DNA of 64,000 nucleotides from Diogma glabrata (taxonomy: Eukaryota > Arthropoda > Insecta > Diptera > Cylindrotomidae). Under the pieces are notes generated by a model, which was given only the letters and a program-made list of their open reading frames with translations, had not been told where the DNA came from and did not search any database. The position numbers and the translations under genes were made by a program. The DNA lies in NCBI GenBank assembly GCA_963693315.1, contig OY856186.1, positions 376,112,331 through 376,176,330 on the forward strand. Reading direction: 5' to 3'. Below are positions 34,818-46,211 of this stretch, one piece after another (position 1 is the stretch's first letter; each line of letters opens with the position of its first letter).

Positions 34818-34922
34818 CTTAACCGATGCGGTTACAGTAGATGTTTCACTATAATATAATTGATGTCCCGTAGCAGAACCACACCATGACCCTCCTGTAA
34901 ATGGACGTCCTAATTCACTCAA
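34818..34922 (-). CDS. CUB-domain gene, exon 2 of those seen
   Basis: A 105-bp phase-0/phase-0 minus-strand exon encoding 35 residues: LSELGRPFTGGSWCGSATGH, QLYYSETSTVTASVK. The acceptor is 'ctaatttcag' (34923 upward) and the donor is 'gtaagtt' (34811-34817). The 'GGSWCG' and 'YYSET' pattern is characteristic of the middle of a CUB domain, an extracellular beta-sandwich used for protein binding in secreted and cell-surface proteins. It connects in frame to exon 54233-54355 upstream and exon 23968-24053 downstream. The introns on either side are 19.3 kb and 10.8 kb. The exon is free of stops while its surroundings are not, supporting a live gene. Confidence 0.85.
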
Positions 34923-36640
34923 CTGAAATTAGAGATGATGAAAACGAATAAGTGGAAATTATCAAAATATGAAAAATTTACGCAGGCAAAAGTAACGAAA
35001 TTAAATTAAGCTTTTACGTTTGTTTGTATTTTATTTCGTTAGTTAAAATATTAAATCTACACGTTAATATAATACTGGTATCTATGTAGAAAATTGTATG
35101 TACGACGAATATTTTATTTGAATTTAGATTATTTACTTGAGGACATTAGGGACGTTGGAATTATGAAGTTATTAGTGAATGTTTGTTCGGTTTTGTGCTT
35201 CTGTTTCAAACTTTTATGAGCATTATATTTCGTAAAGGAAAAAGGGATTTGTTTTATTAAATTAAAAAAAATTTGTTTGGTTTTTGTCAAATAAATTATT
35301 TCAACAGAATTTAATTATGTGTCATGTCTGACATGTGGTTAAGGTACGGATGGTTTCAAGGTAAATTATTTTTCTGGGTTGTGGTTGAAAATTAGCCCAT
35401 AGGTAAAACAGGTTTTTGCGGTATTTCAAGTATTTGAATATAACGATATTTTGTTTATTTAAATAATATTTTTGTCGCTTATTTTTATATAAAAATTTAT
35501 TTAAGTTATGAAATATTTTTTTAGTGCACTATCCTGTCCGAATTTCTTGTTAACATTGGTTCGTAGCAATCTTTTGATAATGGACATAGAAACTCTAAAT
35601 TTTCAGATGCTGTAGGTTTAAAATTGATTGAATTAGCACTTCGGCAATTGAAACTTATGAATTTCAAGAGCAAAACAAAGAAATAGTAAAGCGTCTCATT
35701 AACTAAAGAGAAATATCAAAAACTTGCTTACACTGTTGATGCAAATCGTGTTCTGGATCATCGAAAATATCGAAATTTGAACAGAATCATTTTTTAACCG
35801 AAAAAGAGAAAAGGGTAGTCCGAAAGATTTCTGAAAATTCAAATTCAGGGAAACTTTAAATTTAAATTGCAAGAGAACAGTTCATTCGATATCAATGGCT
35901 TTATGGTCATTGGAAAGGTAAAAATTGGATTAATATATTTTTAACTTTTTGTTGAATCTTTGAAAAATATAAAGTTTTTAAAGATGGCACTGATACCGTA
36001 GGTCAAACATTTTCTTTCCTAACCTTTATGTTTTTTCTAAATGTATTAATTTTTGAAAATGTATACCTTAGGTATGGGAAAGGAGGGGATTAGACACTTT
36101 TTTGTTTCATACAAAGATCGTGGAAATACATACCAATATATTTTATATATTCAAGGACATCACCACAATTTCGGTAGTAGTGGAGATTGGATGTTTCCTC
36201 CGAGATTTTCTATCACCATTGCTGTGGAACATAATGGTGGACTGGTTCTATTTAACTTAACGATAAAGAGCTAAGCAAATACGGCTTTGTCGATGATGTT
36301 AGTATTCTTTGGAAAGGGGTTTCCATTTCATTGCACATCTCTGCAATAAAATACAAAATGTTCTGTAGGCTGTACATTACCAATACCTTTCATTTAATTT
36401 CTAACCACATTTTCACATTCTAAGATATTGTAAAGTTTCTCACTATAACTCTTAACAAGCCACTTAACTGTTTTGAAACCAAATAAAACATTGTAGTGGG
36501 ATCTTAAGGAACACCTGAAAGATTTTCCCATGCCAGCTGGAGACACACTAATTGTAACTACTTCTTGAATTTATTGCAGAGTTGAAGTTCCAATGAAAGA
36601 GGACCTGACTGTAGCTAATCAGGAGATATGACCAACACAT
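34923..36640. other. Intronic AT-rich DNA, no gene
   Basis: Short ORFs only. One at 36053-36274 (GMGKEGIRHFFVSYKDRGNT) is unrecognised and unsupported. Confidence 0.45.
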
Positions 36641-37290
36641 TGGCCATCTATATATTATGCAGATATGTCTTTTTTTCAAAAAATTCAGGAGCTGTGTTCT
36701 ACTTTATTAATGAAAATTTGGGGTTGCAGTTCCCAATTGGCGAGTTTGTCACAGTCTTTCCGGCTGATAAATCCAACAAAATTAATGATGGAACATAAGT
36801 GGTCTGGCAATGTTATTAAAATTTTTAGTTTTTACTGATAGTCAGGTTGTTTATAAAGCTCTTGACAACGTCAATTTTAGGTAAAAAAGTGCAACAATTC
36901 TCTAGATCATTAAATATTTTCGGGCTAAATAACAGCATACCTATGGTTACCATAATATGGTGGTAATCTTGGGAACAGAGAGACTATCCGCCACAAGGTC
37001 ACCAAACCACCGGCTTTATGTATATTCTGATTTATTCAGATTACAGACTAATCATTGAACTGCTTAAAGGTCATCGTCATGTAAATGAACACATGCTAAG
37101 ACTTGGGTTTGAAAATGATGCAACATGCAGATTTTGTGTTGAGAATACAAAATAGTCTTACACATAGTGGAAGCATGTTTTGCTATTTCAGGTCGCCAGA
37201 TTTCTTTAATCAAACTATTCAAGGCGATTGTGTTTTTTTTCAAAAAGGAATTCAGTTCTTGAAGCAAACGATGTCATAAAGTTGTTTTAC
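36640..37290 (+). pseudogene. LINE RNase H / C-terminal fragment (I or R1-like)
   Basis: Readable pieces: NSGAVFYFINENLGLQFPIG with VTVFPA (36680-36765), LVFTDSQVVYKALDNVNF (36822-36880), SRSLNIFGLNNSIPMVTIIW (36900-36960), then LIIELLKGHRHVNEHMLRLG and DATCRFCVENTK (37050-37155). This is an RNase H domain followed by the HCC-type tail (GHxxxNxH...CRFC) found at the C-terminus of ORF2 in I- and R1-type LINEs. The RNase H would remove the RNA strand during cDNA synthesis. Several stops and deletions are present. No RT part is found upstream. Confidence 0.75.
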
Positions 37291-38384
37291 AAAAAACGAA
37301 CTCGTTTTAATTACTTTGGTTTCAAATATTTAATACTGCTATGGTTATAACAAAATCATAACGAAATATAACTTAAAATTAATTTTGAATTTTTGAGATC
37401 AATTAAACTCAAGTAAGTAAAGAAGTAATTGGAATATTTTCAATTCAAAGGTATGGTTTTGAAGTTTCTCAGAAAAAAACTCCACTCACATTTTTCGTGT
37501 TTCGGATGGGATTCGAACCCACCTCGTCAGTGCCCGAATCCTAGGACAGACACGCTATCGATTATGCCGTTGAGGCGATGACAATTTCAAAGTTGAAACT
37601 TCTTCATCACTTATTTATTTTTACTTAAGTTGAATTTTTCCAATGTCATTAGATAACTTAAAATTTTATGTTAAAGTGAAGGAAAGTTATTCAAAATTAC
37701 GATATCAAATTTATAATCATCGATCAATGATTATAAAACGCATAGAATTGGAGTTGTTTTCTTGGAAGAGTCAAAAATATTTTTTTTGAATTTGTTTTCT
37801 ATAACCATCTTTTACAGTTAGGTGACCAATAAATATTATTTGTTCTTTTGTTTATGAAACATTCCAGAATAAACATGTTTAAAATAACGATTGGTTGATC
37901 GATTTTTCTATAGATTGTACGGAACTAAGTATTTAAGCAGATATTTTTAGTCAAAATTAATTATTTTTCGTATAGATTTAAATTTATTAAATTTAAACAG
38001 AAGAATTTTGTTTTAAATTAGCTTTTTAAATAAAGTTTTAAGTGTTAATAGAAGTATTTTGTGTATTATTTTAGACGCTGTGTGCTGCAAATTTTTACAA
38101 TATACCAATATACCATTCTGAACAAATAATTGAGTAAAATTTGCCATAGATAGAGCGTGGAGTGCATATCGTCCGACTTACTGTTTATTTGACACTTCGT
38201 TAACTGTAAATTATTTAATTTAATTTTTCTGCAACTCGATACGCATTCTTTTTTTTATTCAAAAGTAAGTACAGATAGTGCAAAACCTTTTCGAAATTGT
38301 TTTGTCACAGGACAGATACATTCCTTCTTGTGTACATAATTTTTTTTACAAATCTTGTTGTATAGTTGGCATTCCAGTTTTTAT
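37291..38384. other. Mostly AT-rich intron; holds a tRNA-like element
   Basis: Apart from the tRNA-like sequence at 37503-37580, nothing recognisable. Confidence 0.5.
37503..37580 (-). repeat. tRNA-derived (SINE-like) sequence with Pol III B box
   Basis: Reading the minus strand, 'ggcataatcgatagcg' resembles a D-arm/A box and 'gtgggttcgaatcccat' forms a perfect T-arm (5-bp stem, 7-nt TTCGAAT loop). The acceptor stem does not pair, so it is not an intact tRNA and more likely a SINE head or tRNA relic. Confidence 0.5.
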
Positions 38385-38545
38385 CACAACTATATATAAA
38401 AACCAATACCTAGGACCAACAACAACATGCGTTCTGAGGTGTTGATGAACATAATTTTTTTTTTAATGAATAACTAAACAATAATTCTTCACATAATAAA
38501 ATATGACATAGGTCAACACTTTATGAAATAAAAATACAATAAAAT
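38385..38545 (-). repeat. Dispersed repeat family R, copy 4 (inverted)
   Basis: Shares 'caacaacatgcgttctgagg', 'gttgatgaacat' and 'aaatatgacataggtcaaca' with copies 1 and 3. It sits immediately upstream of the LINE ORF1 fragment. Confidence 0.7.
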
Positions 38546-38857
38546 GTTAAGCGAGTAAGTGGTTTTAAAAAATTCACAGAAACAGTATATTATTGTTACT
38601 AATAATTCTAGTGATGACCTATTTGAAGGCTGGGCCTATTTGAAGGCTCAAGCCTACATATGCTGAAACACTCAAAATTAAACCAAATAAAGTAGTTTTA
38701 ATCCAACCAAAGGTAAACAAGATAATAAGAAAACAATGGAGGATATATCAGCCCAAATTGATCCGACGGAAATACCTGTAATGGGTTGTAGAAATGCCCC
38801 AAAAGGAGGAATGATTTTACATTGTGATACAGAGGAAGCAAAAACTAAAATAAAAAT

Positions 38858-40318
38858 ATGGAGGGGCTGAAATCTCACAGCTCTGAGATATCAAGACTTC
38901 GGTCTGGGTAAAGGATTTTGAGTTTTCGGCAAAAAACTTTCACGCAGACATGGTTTTTAGTTTTGGGCAGTATCAATATATATCAAATATAACTCTTTGT
39001 TAAAGTACAAGTATTTTTTATATCTGTTTAAAAATTTATTACAAAACTAACACGAAACATCAATACGTTGCCGGAAAATTATAATCAAAATTCGAAAAAT
39101 ATTGTTAAATTAAATAAAATCAAACTTTTTCAAAATTCCAAAAATATTCTAAAAATTAGAATGAAATCAAATATTTAAACTTCTTCTAAATTCCGATAAT
39201 ATGCCAAAAATTCTTAAAAATTCGAACTTTTCCAAAATTCTAAAAATATTGCAAAAATTATTACAAAATCAAAAATTAAAACTTTTTTCAAAATTCTAAA
39301 AATATTCCAAAAATTCTTACAAAATCAAAAATTAAAACTTTTTCCGAATTTCTAAAAATAGTGAAAAAATTATTACAAAATCAAAAATGCAAACTTTTTC
39401 AAAATTCCAAAAATATTTCAAAAACTATAACAAATTCAAAAATTTCCATGTTCAATTTTTTTTTCAATTACATTTACGTCATAAAAACATCTACATTTTT
39501 TTTCCAAAAAATTGGCTAAAAACTAAATGATTTGACATTTTTTGACACACTTGACAACATTTTTTTGACAAACTTATAATGCCATAATTCTCAATAATAA
39601 TAATAAAACCGAAGTAGTTTCATTTCAAACAAACAATTTTTTTTTCCAAAAAATTGGGTAAAAAAATAAATAAAAATCTTTCTTTTGACACACTTGACAA
39701 CATTTTTTTGACAAACTTATAATGCCATAATTCTCAATAATAATAATAAAATTTCATTTCCAACAAACAATTAATTTTATTTTTTTTCCAAAAAATTAGG
39801 TAAAAAAAAAATAAAAATTTTTCTTTTGGCACACTTGACAACATTTTTTTGACAAACTTATAATGCAATAATCTAGGTTTTGATCTCACATACCAAGCCC
39901 GACCATCAAGATTCCCCCAAATTTAATGTTCCTACTGGTAATCCCTTAAAATGAACGTTTTTTAAGCCAAAAATATGAAAATTTGCTATTTTTGACACAC
40001 ATAATGATTTTTTTGACACACTTCCGGTACAGCTATCGAACGCAGCGTCCTTTCGGACCTGCATCTTGTGAATACCTATTTTTAGAAAAAAAATTTTTTG
40101 AAATCCCTCCAGCCGTTTTCCCTGCAGTATAGGTAATGACGGCGGCCGGCCGGCCGGCCGGCCGACAGACAGACATACATTTTTTTTTTTTGCTTTTTTA
40201 GAATCAGGAGGTCCTAAAACGTCGAGAAATGTCAAAAAAGTGGGGGTAAAAATTTCACTTTGAGCTCATGAATGTAATACTTAGGTCTTTCAGACCGAAG
40301 TAACTTTCAGACCGAAGT
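38858..40318. mobile_element. 1.46-kb non-autonomous element with inverted ends, copy 1
   Basis: Begins 'atggaggggctgaaatctca' and ends 'cagaccgaagt'. 'acttcggtctg' (38896-38906) is the exact inverse of 'cagaccgaagt' (40291-40301 and 40308-40318). Inside are about six units of a 57-60-bp AT repeat ('caaaattctaaaaatatt' type, 39090-39450), then about three copies of a roughly 146-bp unit ('gacacacttgacaac', 'acaaacttataatgc', 39535-39870). A unique tail contains (CCGG)n. No coding capacity. An 'aaaat' target duplication occurs at 38853-38857 and 40319-40323. Confidence 0.8.
40141..40164. repeat. (CCGG)n microsatellite
   Basis: A GC-only tract of about five CCGG units in otherwise AT-rich DNA, followed by 'gacagacagacatac'. 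It lies in copy 1 of the 1.46-kb element and is absent from copy 2. Confidence 0.9.
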
Positions 40319-40875
40319 AAAATGTGGCAATTGAAAAACTAGGTGAAAACTATGACATAAAAACACCAGCAGAACTTAATCCAAGAGTAAAAATATTAAG
40401 GAGATCAGAAATCGTATCCGATGAGGAAGTTATTTCATCGCTCAAAAAGCAAAATGAATTTTTAAGAGACAGCAATATTAAAGTTATAGCAGTTACCAAA
40501 CGTAAAAATGGATTTGAATGTGATACAATTATTGAAATTGACGCTACAACCTATAAAAAAATAATGGAAGCTGAAAAGGTTAATATAAAGTTTGATAGAT
40601 GCAGAGTAGTAGATAGTGTAGGAATTACTAGATGCTACAAATGTAATGGCTTCTCGCATAAATCTCCTGATTGTAAAAATAACACTAGCTGTCCAAAATG
40701 TGCTGGAGAACACATGTTTAAAGACTGTAAAATTGAAGAAGTTAAATGTATAAACTGCAAAAAAATGAACGAAAAGCTTAACTTGAATCTAAACATAGAT
40801 CATGCAACATGGGACAAAGAGTGTGTAGTGTATCAACGCAAAATTAAGACGCTGAAAAATAAAATAAACTACGAT

Positions 40876-40884
40876 TAGCAATTA
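40876..40884 (+). promoter_or_regulatory. Stop-codon readthrough context UAG-CAA-UUA
   Basis: TAG (40876-40878) is followed by CAATTA, matching the CARYYA context known to promote UAG readthrough. ORF1 and ORF2 share this frame and ORF2 has no in-frame ATG before its endonuclease motifs. Functional readthrough is inference. Confidence 0.5.
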
Positions 40885-43698
40885 AATGAATGTCGAATTT
40901 TATACACTAACATCCAAAGCTTGCCATCTAACTATCTAGAACTCAAACAAAAATGTAACGAAATAAAACCTGCAATTATATTGTTATCTGAGACTAGAAC
41001 ATTGGAAGAAATGTATGATGCAGAATTTTATATTGAGAATTACAATTTAATACGATGTGATTCTGATAGCAGATATACTGGAGGAGTTGCAATTTATATT
41101 AAATGTGATATTAAGTATAAAATTATTTCTAATTGTATGATAAATCGAGTATGGTATCTTGCAATCCAAGTAACTAGAGGTTTTTCAACAGGTATTTATG
41201 GAGTGCTATATAAATCATTCCAAGTAACTAATGCATTATTTCTTACTGGCCTTGATGAATGGCTAGAGGAAATCATAAAATTGAATAAAAATAATTTAAT
41301 ATTTGGTGATTTTAATATAAATTTGAAAGAAAATAGTTACTACAGTGGTAAATTAAAAGAAATCATCAAAGAAAATCATTTAAATCAGATAGTGACACAA
41401 TACGCCAGGGTAACACAATATAGTAAGACTCTCATTGATTTGTTATTAACAAATTGTGAGAGAGTGGACTGTAAAGTAATACAACATGAAAAAATTAGTG
41501 ATCACTCTATGATTTGTGCTAAAATTAATAACATAAACTTTAAAAGAGATTTAAAAGAACCTAGTGAAATAGTTTCGTGGAAAGATTATTCTAATGAAAA
41601 ATTAAAACTGCATCTAAATGAAATATCTTACAGTGATTCAAATGAACTTTATATAAAAGCTGATAATCTTATTGTAAACCTTCAAAGTTGTGGTAAAAGT
41701 ATGCTTAAAAAAGTTACATTAGTAAAAAATATTAATAATCCATGGTTTTCAAATGAACTACGCGAACTAAGGCACATATGTGTCCAAAGTTATAATGTAG
41801 CAATATATACTGAAAGATCTGAAAATTGGAATCAATATAATCGTAATCGTAATGTAAACAAGCAAAGATTAAGGACTAAGAACTCTCAATATATTCATAG
41901 TAAAATAATAAAAAATAAAAATAACCCAAAAGGACTTTGGAAAGTTATTAAATCCTTATATAAAACAAGAGGAAAGAAAATACTTAATATTGAAATAAAC
42001 AATAACATTGTGAGTAATAAATATGACTTGGCCGAAAAAATGAATCATTTCTTCGTAGATAGTGTTGTAGAAATTCATAGCAATATTCCTCCTGCAAATA
42101 TGTCGTATATTGATGGTTCGTCCATGGTAGCAGATACAATGCTCGAATTTCAAGAAATTGACAAAGATATAGTTATTAAAACCATAAAGAGCATGAAGTC
42201 AAATTTTGAGGTTGATGGAATAAATAAAAAGGTTTTACTGGATGCAACAGAAAATGAACAATTTTTGATAAGATTTGTTGATCTTATAAATACATCACTT
42301 AAAGAAGGAAAAGTACCTGACAACTGGAAAATATCGACTATAATTCCAGTTCCAAAAGTATTTACACCTAACAAACCTGAAGACCTAAGACCCATTAACA
42401 TGCTACCTCCATATGAAGGTGTGTTGGAAAGAATAGTTAAGCAGCAAATTTCGGGTTTTATAAAAAAATGAAAATTCTGGTCGAACAACAATCGGGATTT
42501 AGAGAAAAACATTCCTGCGAGACTGCCCTTAACCTACTATTGATGAACTGGAAATCAGAAATATAGGATGATAACGTCATAGTAGTAGTATTCTTGGATT
42601 TCAGAAGAGCTTTCGAAACCATCGATCGAAAAGTGATGCTCAGTAAATTATCAAAGTAAGGGATTGGTAGAGTTGTATTAAAATGGTTTGAAGATTATCT
42701 CTTCAATAGAAAACAACAAGTCAAAATGGACGATTATATATCTAACTTAATAACAAATGAATTAGGAGTTCCTCAGGGCTCAGTATTGGGACCATTACTG
42801 TTTGCTATATATATTAATGACATTGTTAATGTAATAGAAGATTGTTCAATTAATATATTTTCAGATGATACTTTAATTGCCGTAGCCGCTACCACTATAG
42901 AAGAAGCAGTAATGAAAATAAACGGAGATATAGGACGGCTTAGTGATTGGCTTAAATACAACAAACTGTCATTAAATGTTTCAAAAACGAAATGCATGAT
43001 AATAACACTGAAAAGAAATAATGATCTCAACCACGATATTTTAATCGATGGCTACAAAATTGAAAGAGTGAATGCACACAAGTATTTGGGAGTAATCATT
43101 GATGACAGACTAACTTTCGATAAACATCTTGAAAAAAATTGTCGATAAAATGAATAAAAAACTGGGTCTTTTTAAACGCATTCAAGATAAGCTTCCAAAA
43201 CATAGCAAAATAACATACTACAAGGCGTTAGTATCTACACATATTGACTATTGTTCTACCATTCTTTTTACTATGCACAATTATCAAATTGAAAGATTGC
43301 AAAAAATACAAAACAAATTCATCCGAGTAATTTTGAGGGCTCATAGTAGAACACATATTGTCGATATGCTTGATGAGTTAAAATGGCAATCTATTAACCA
43401 ACGGCTGCACTTTAATACCCTTAAAGTAATTTATCGTATAGTTCAAGGAGAATTACCTCAGTATCTTGAAAGAATACTCATTTCAAATAGAGAAGTCCAC
43501 AACCATAATACTAGGAGAACACATTATCGTTTACCGCTATACAAAAAATCAATTTCGCAGAAGTCACTGATCTACAAAGGAGTAAAAGAGTACAACATGA
43601 TGCAAAGCTATTACCAAAACTGTGATTTAAAAATAATATCAAAAACTGAGTTCTTAAAACTATTAGGCTATTATATAAAAGATAAAATTGCAATTTAA
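40879..43698 (+). pseudogene. LINE ORF2 (AP-type endonuclease + reverse transcriptase)
   Basis: ORF2 directly follows the ORF1 stop in the same frame with no ATG before the domain starts. The endonuclease comes first: ILYTNIQSLPSNYLELKQ, IILLSETRT, YTGGVAIYIK, LIFGDFNINL and EKISDHSMICA (40895-41530). The RT follows: MKSNFEVDGINKKVLL, NWKISTIIPVPK (42195-42360), then QQSGFREKHSCETALNLLL, VVVFLDFRRAFETIDRKVML, LGVPQGSVLGPLLFAIYIND and NIFSDDTLI (42485-42880). The usual YADD box reads FSDD. The post-RT region runs LGLFKRIQDKLPKHSKITYY to IKDKIAI. Frame changes fall in A-runs at about 42463-42470 and 43130-43137, with stops at about 42563 and 42658. Otherwise nearly complete. Confidence 0.9.
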
Positions 43699-43849
43699 AA
43701 GAATAAATTAAATTTTTTGTTAAAATTTTCGTACACTTATTTGTGAAATATTAAAAATTAAACTAAATAATTTATATAAAGATATATGAAATTGTCAAAA
43801 ATTTGATAAATAAATAATTATCTTATCTTATCTTATCTTATCTTATCTG

Positions 43850-46211
43850 GGCAGGGTTTTAAAAGTTTCAAAGTAAGACACACTAGCCCTACGGTCTTAA
43901 AACTAAAAAACTCGTTGGATTTGTGCCACCTCATTTTTCAGTTCTAAAATAAATTTTTTTAAAAAAAATTAGGTTTCGGTTTGGTGTAAGTATAAATGTA
44001 TGGGCGTTATTTCTGTAATGATAATTGATTTATTTATAATAAATACAAATTGGCATTTATGTTATCAGCCTCCAATGAGGTAACACTCGAAAAACTTAAA
44101 TTTAAAGTTTTTAAGGACTCAGAAATACAGCTAAACATACGGTCTGCTGATTCATTGGCACTTTCATTAAAATAAATAAACTTATCTTGTAAACCAGTTA
44201 CTCATAAATAGTTCTGGTTTGTATATTTACATTTTCCTTCAAAATTGCTAGCTTTCCGTAGCCAAATGTTTTACTTTGTAACAAAATTCAGTTCAGTCAT
44301 TTTATTTTATTAATAATACTAAGAACAACTAATTATTTGTAACAAAAGTTATTTAAAAAAAACTGAGGTTTAACGGTGGATTCAATTCAAAATTATTTAA
44401 ACAATGGTGGTTTACTACCGGAAAAAATCGTGCAATAAAGCATAGATATTCACATATGTCACAGCGATGTAAATTGTTTGCTTAATTGTTACTAACCTTT
44501 CGACATAAAATAAAATAATCGGTTACAAATTTAATATAAGTAAAGGTGCAATCACGATTACTTATTTTACTAACGCGTTTTTTGAGAGAAATAGGTTGGA
44601 AAAAAAATCTATTTTTTTCAGTGTAAGATATTGTACTACAGTTTGCTTAAAGTAAGACATTTTTATAGTAAAGTAGGACGTGGGACATTCTTGCTCCAAT
44701 GGAGGAGTATCCTACCGAAAGTAGGAAACGTGGCAACCCTAAGGCAAGGGAAGCACTGCATCCCTTTGATGCAAATATTTCTTCTTTTATTATTGATTAA
44801 TTATTGTTTGTTATGGGGATGTTTTTTAAATATAATTTAATAAACTTTGTTAGAATTTTTGTAGTCATTTTGTAGTTATTGTTCATATTTTCTGTAAAGT
44901 CGTATACATATTTCCATATAAATTTTTCTTATTATTGTTAGTTGCTTACATGAATGCCTTATATTCAATATATAAACCACATCAACGCAATCAAGATTAT
45001 TTTTCTCAACCAGATAATACACGAAGCTGTTCAACCTGCAGCGTCTTACAATAATAAAAACGAATATAAAGAAGAAAAATGTTAACTTAACCCACAGTAC
45101 TTAATGTGGTAGCTATGTTGCGTTTTGTTTTTGAGTATATTTATCCTTGGACAATTAATTCTTGGAAAACCAAAGCTAGCCAGCAGAAATGGTTAGGTGA
45201 GAGAAGCCCGAGACACATGCGACAAAGATGGCGCCCAAAGAGGGACCAAAATAAAAAAAGACAAATCTCTTACCAATACTAATGCCGTTGCGGACTTTTG
45301 CATAAAAAAATAAAGCGAATAGAATAAAAACAACCAATTTTATTGTTACCTTATCGTCATTTCTAAACAATTAAGTAAATTATATTCAATTTTAATACTA
45401 ATCGTTTGGTATTGAAATGAAGCAATCTACAATGAAACACATCAAATTTTATTTTAATGAAAAACCATAAAACAATAATATAAAAACTATTTGTTTTCAT
45501 ATTGGAAATTTAATTTGATTGAAATCACAGTAGCCTTTCCCATTTCGTTATTCAAAAGAGGAACATGTGCATCAGTTTAAATTTTTTTCATATATGTAAT
45601 TTTAAATCAGCGCGAAAATGATTTTGTTGATTTTTTTATTTAACTCAATTGAATTATTTGTAAAATACAAAAAAATAAAAATTATTTCAGAGTTTAATAC
45701 AATCAAATGAAAGGTTTTATTATGTTGTGGTTGTGTTAATTATGGTAAGTTTTCGTAAAACCGAGCTATAGATGGAGCAGTTTTAACATAATGTCAATCT
45801 CTTGTTAGCCAAGTGCCAACGGCAAACAGTGTATAGGAGCAGTTTTAGTTGAAGAGCCACTTACAAAAACCAAAGTGTATAAAAGAAATCTCGCTAAATA
45901 TGAGTTAGACCACGAAAAAATAATATTTAATAAAATGAATATTCTCATTCAAATTGTTTTTCTTTAAAATATTTATCTGTTGAACATAATTGCAGAAGTT
46001 TTTAAATCTTCTTGCAAATAAAACCAAAACATCTAATTTATGCAAAGTAAACATTATTTCGTTTTTAAAAGAAACAAGAATATGATCAAGAAAAATTTAT
46101 AAATAGTTCAAATGATTGTCATGGTAAATGCAAAAGTAAACACAAAATAATCAGTAGGACTTTTAATTTTTCAAAATAAGATTTTGAATGCAGAAATGTA
46201 AAATTAAAAAT
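43850..46211. other. Intronic DNA, no gene
   Basis: AT-rich. A less AT-rich patch at 44680-44770 ('aggaaacgtggcaacccta') and one at 45180-45245 show no coding similarity. Confidence 0.45.

Larger units (their letters stand above)
38655..40878 (+). pseudogene. LINE ORF1 (RNA-binding, three zinc knuckles), interrupted
   Basis: ORF1 proteins of this LINE type bind the element RNA and form the particle used for retrotransposition. The 5' piece (38655-38857) reads KPTYAETLKIK, VVLIQP, then after a 1-nt shift TMEDISAQIDPTEIPVMG and APKGGMILHCDTEEAK. The 3' piece (40324-40878) resumes with AIEKLGENYDIKTPAELNPR. Three zinc knuckles follow: CYKCNGFSHKSPDC, CPKCAGEHMFKDC and CINCK...H...C (40632-40830). 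The 1.46-kb insertion between the pieces is flanked by 'aaaat' on both sides. It ends at TAG 40876-40878. The true N-terminus is missing, probably through 5' truncation. Confidence 0.8.
38650..43849 (+). mobile_element. CR1/Jockey-type LINE, 5'-truncated, with nested insertion
   Basis: It carries ORF1 (with zinc knuckles) and ORF2 (endonuclease, RT) in order, and a 3' tail of short tandem 'ttatc' repeats (43818-43848) as seen in CR1/L2-like elements. A 1.46-kb element is inserted in ORF1 (38858-40318). The element lies in the CUB-gene intron in antisense orientation. It is one of the best-preserved elements here but has frameshifts and stops. Confidence 0.85.

Noticed and set aside
36053..36274. 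73-codon ORF (GMGKEGIRHFF...)
   Set aside because: Short, isolated, no recognisable domain and not in frame with the LINE RNase H fragment downstream.
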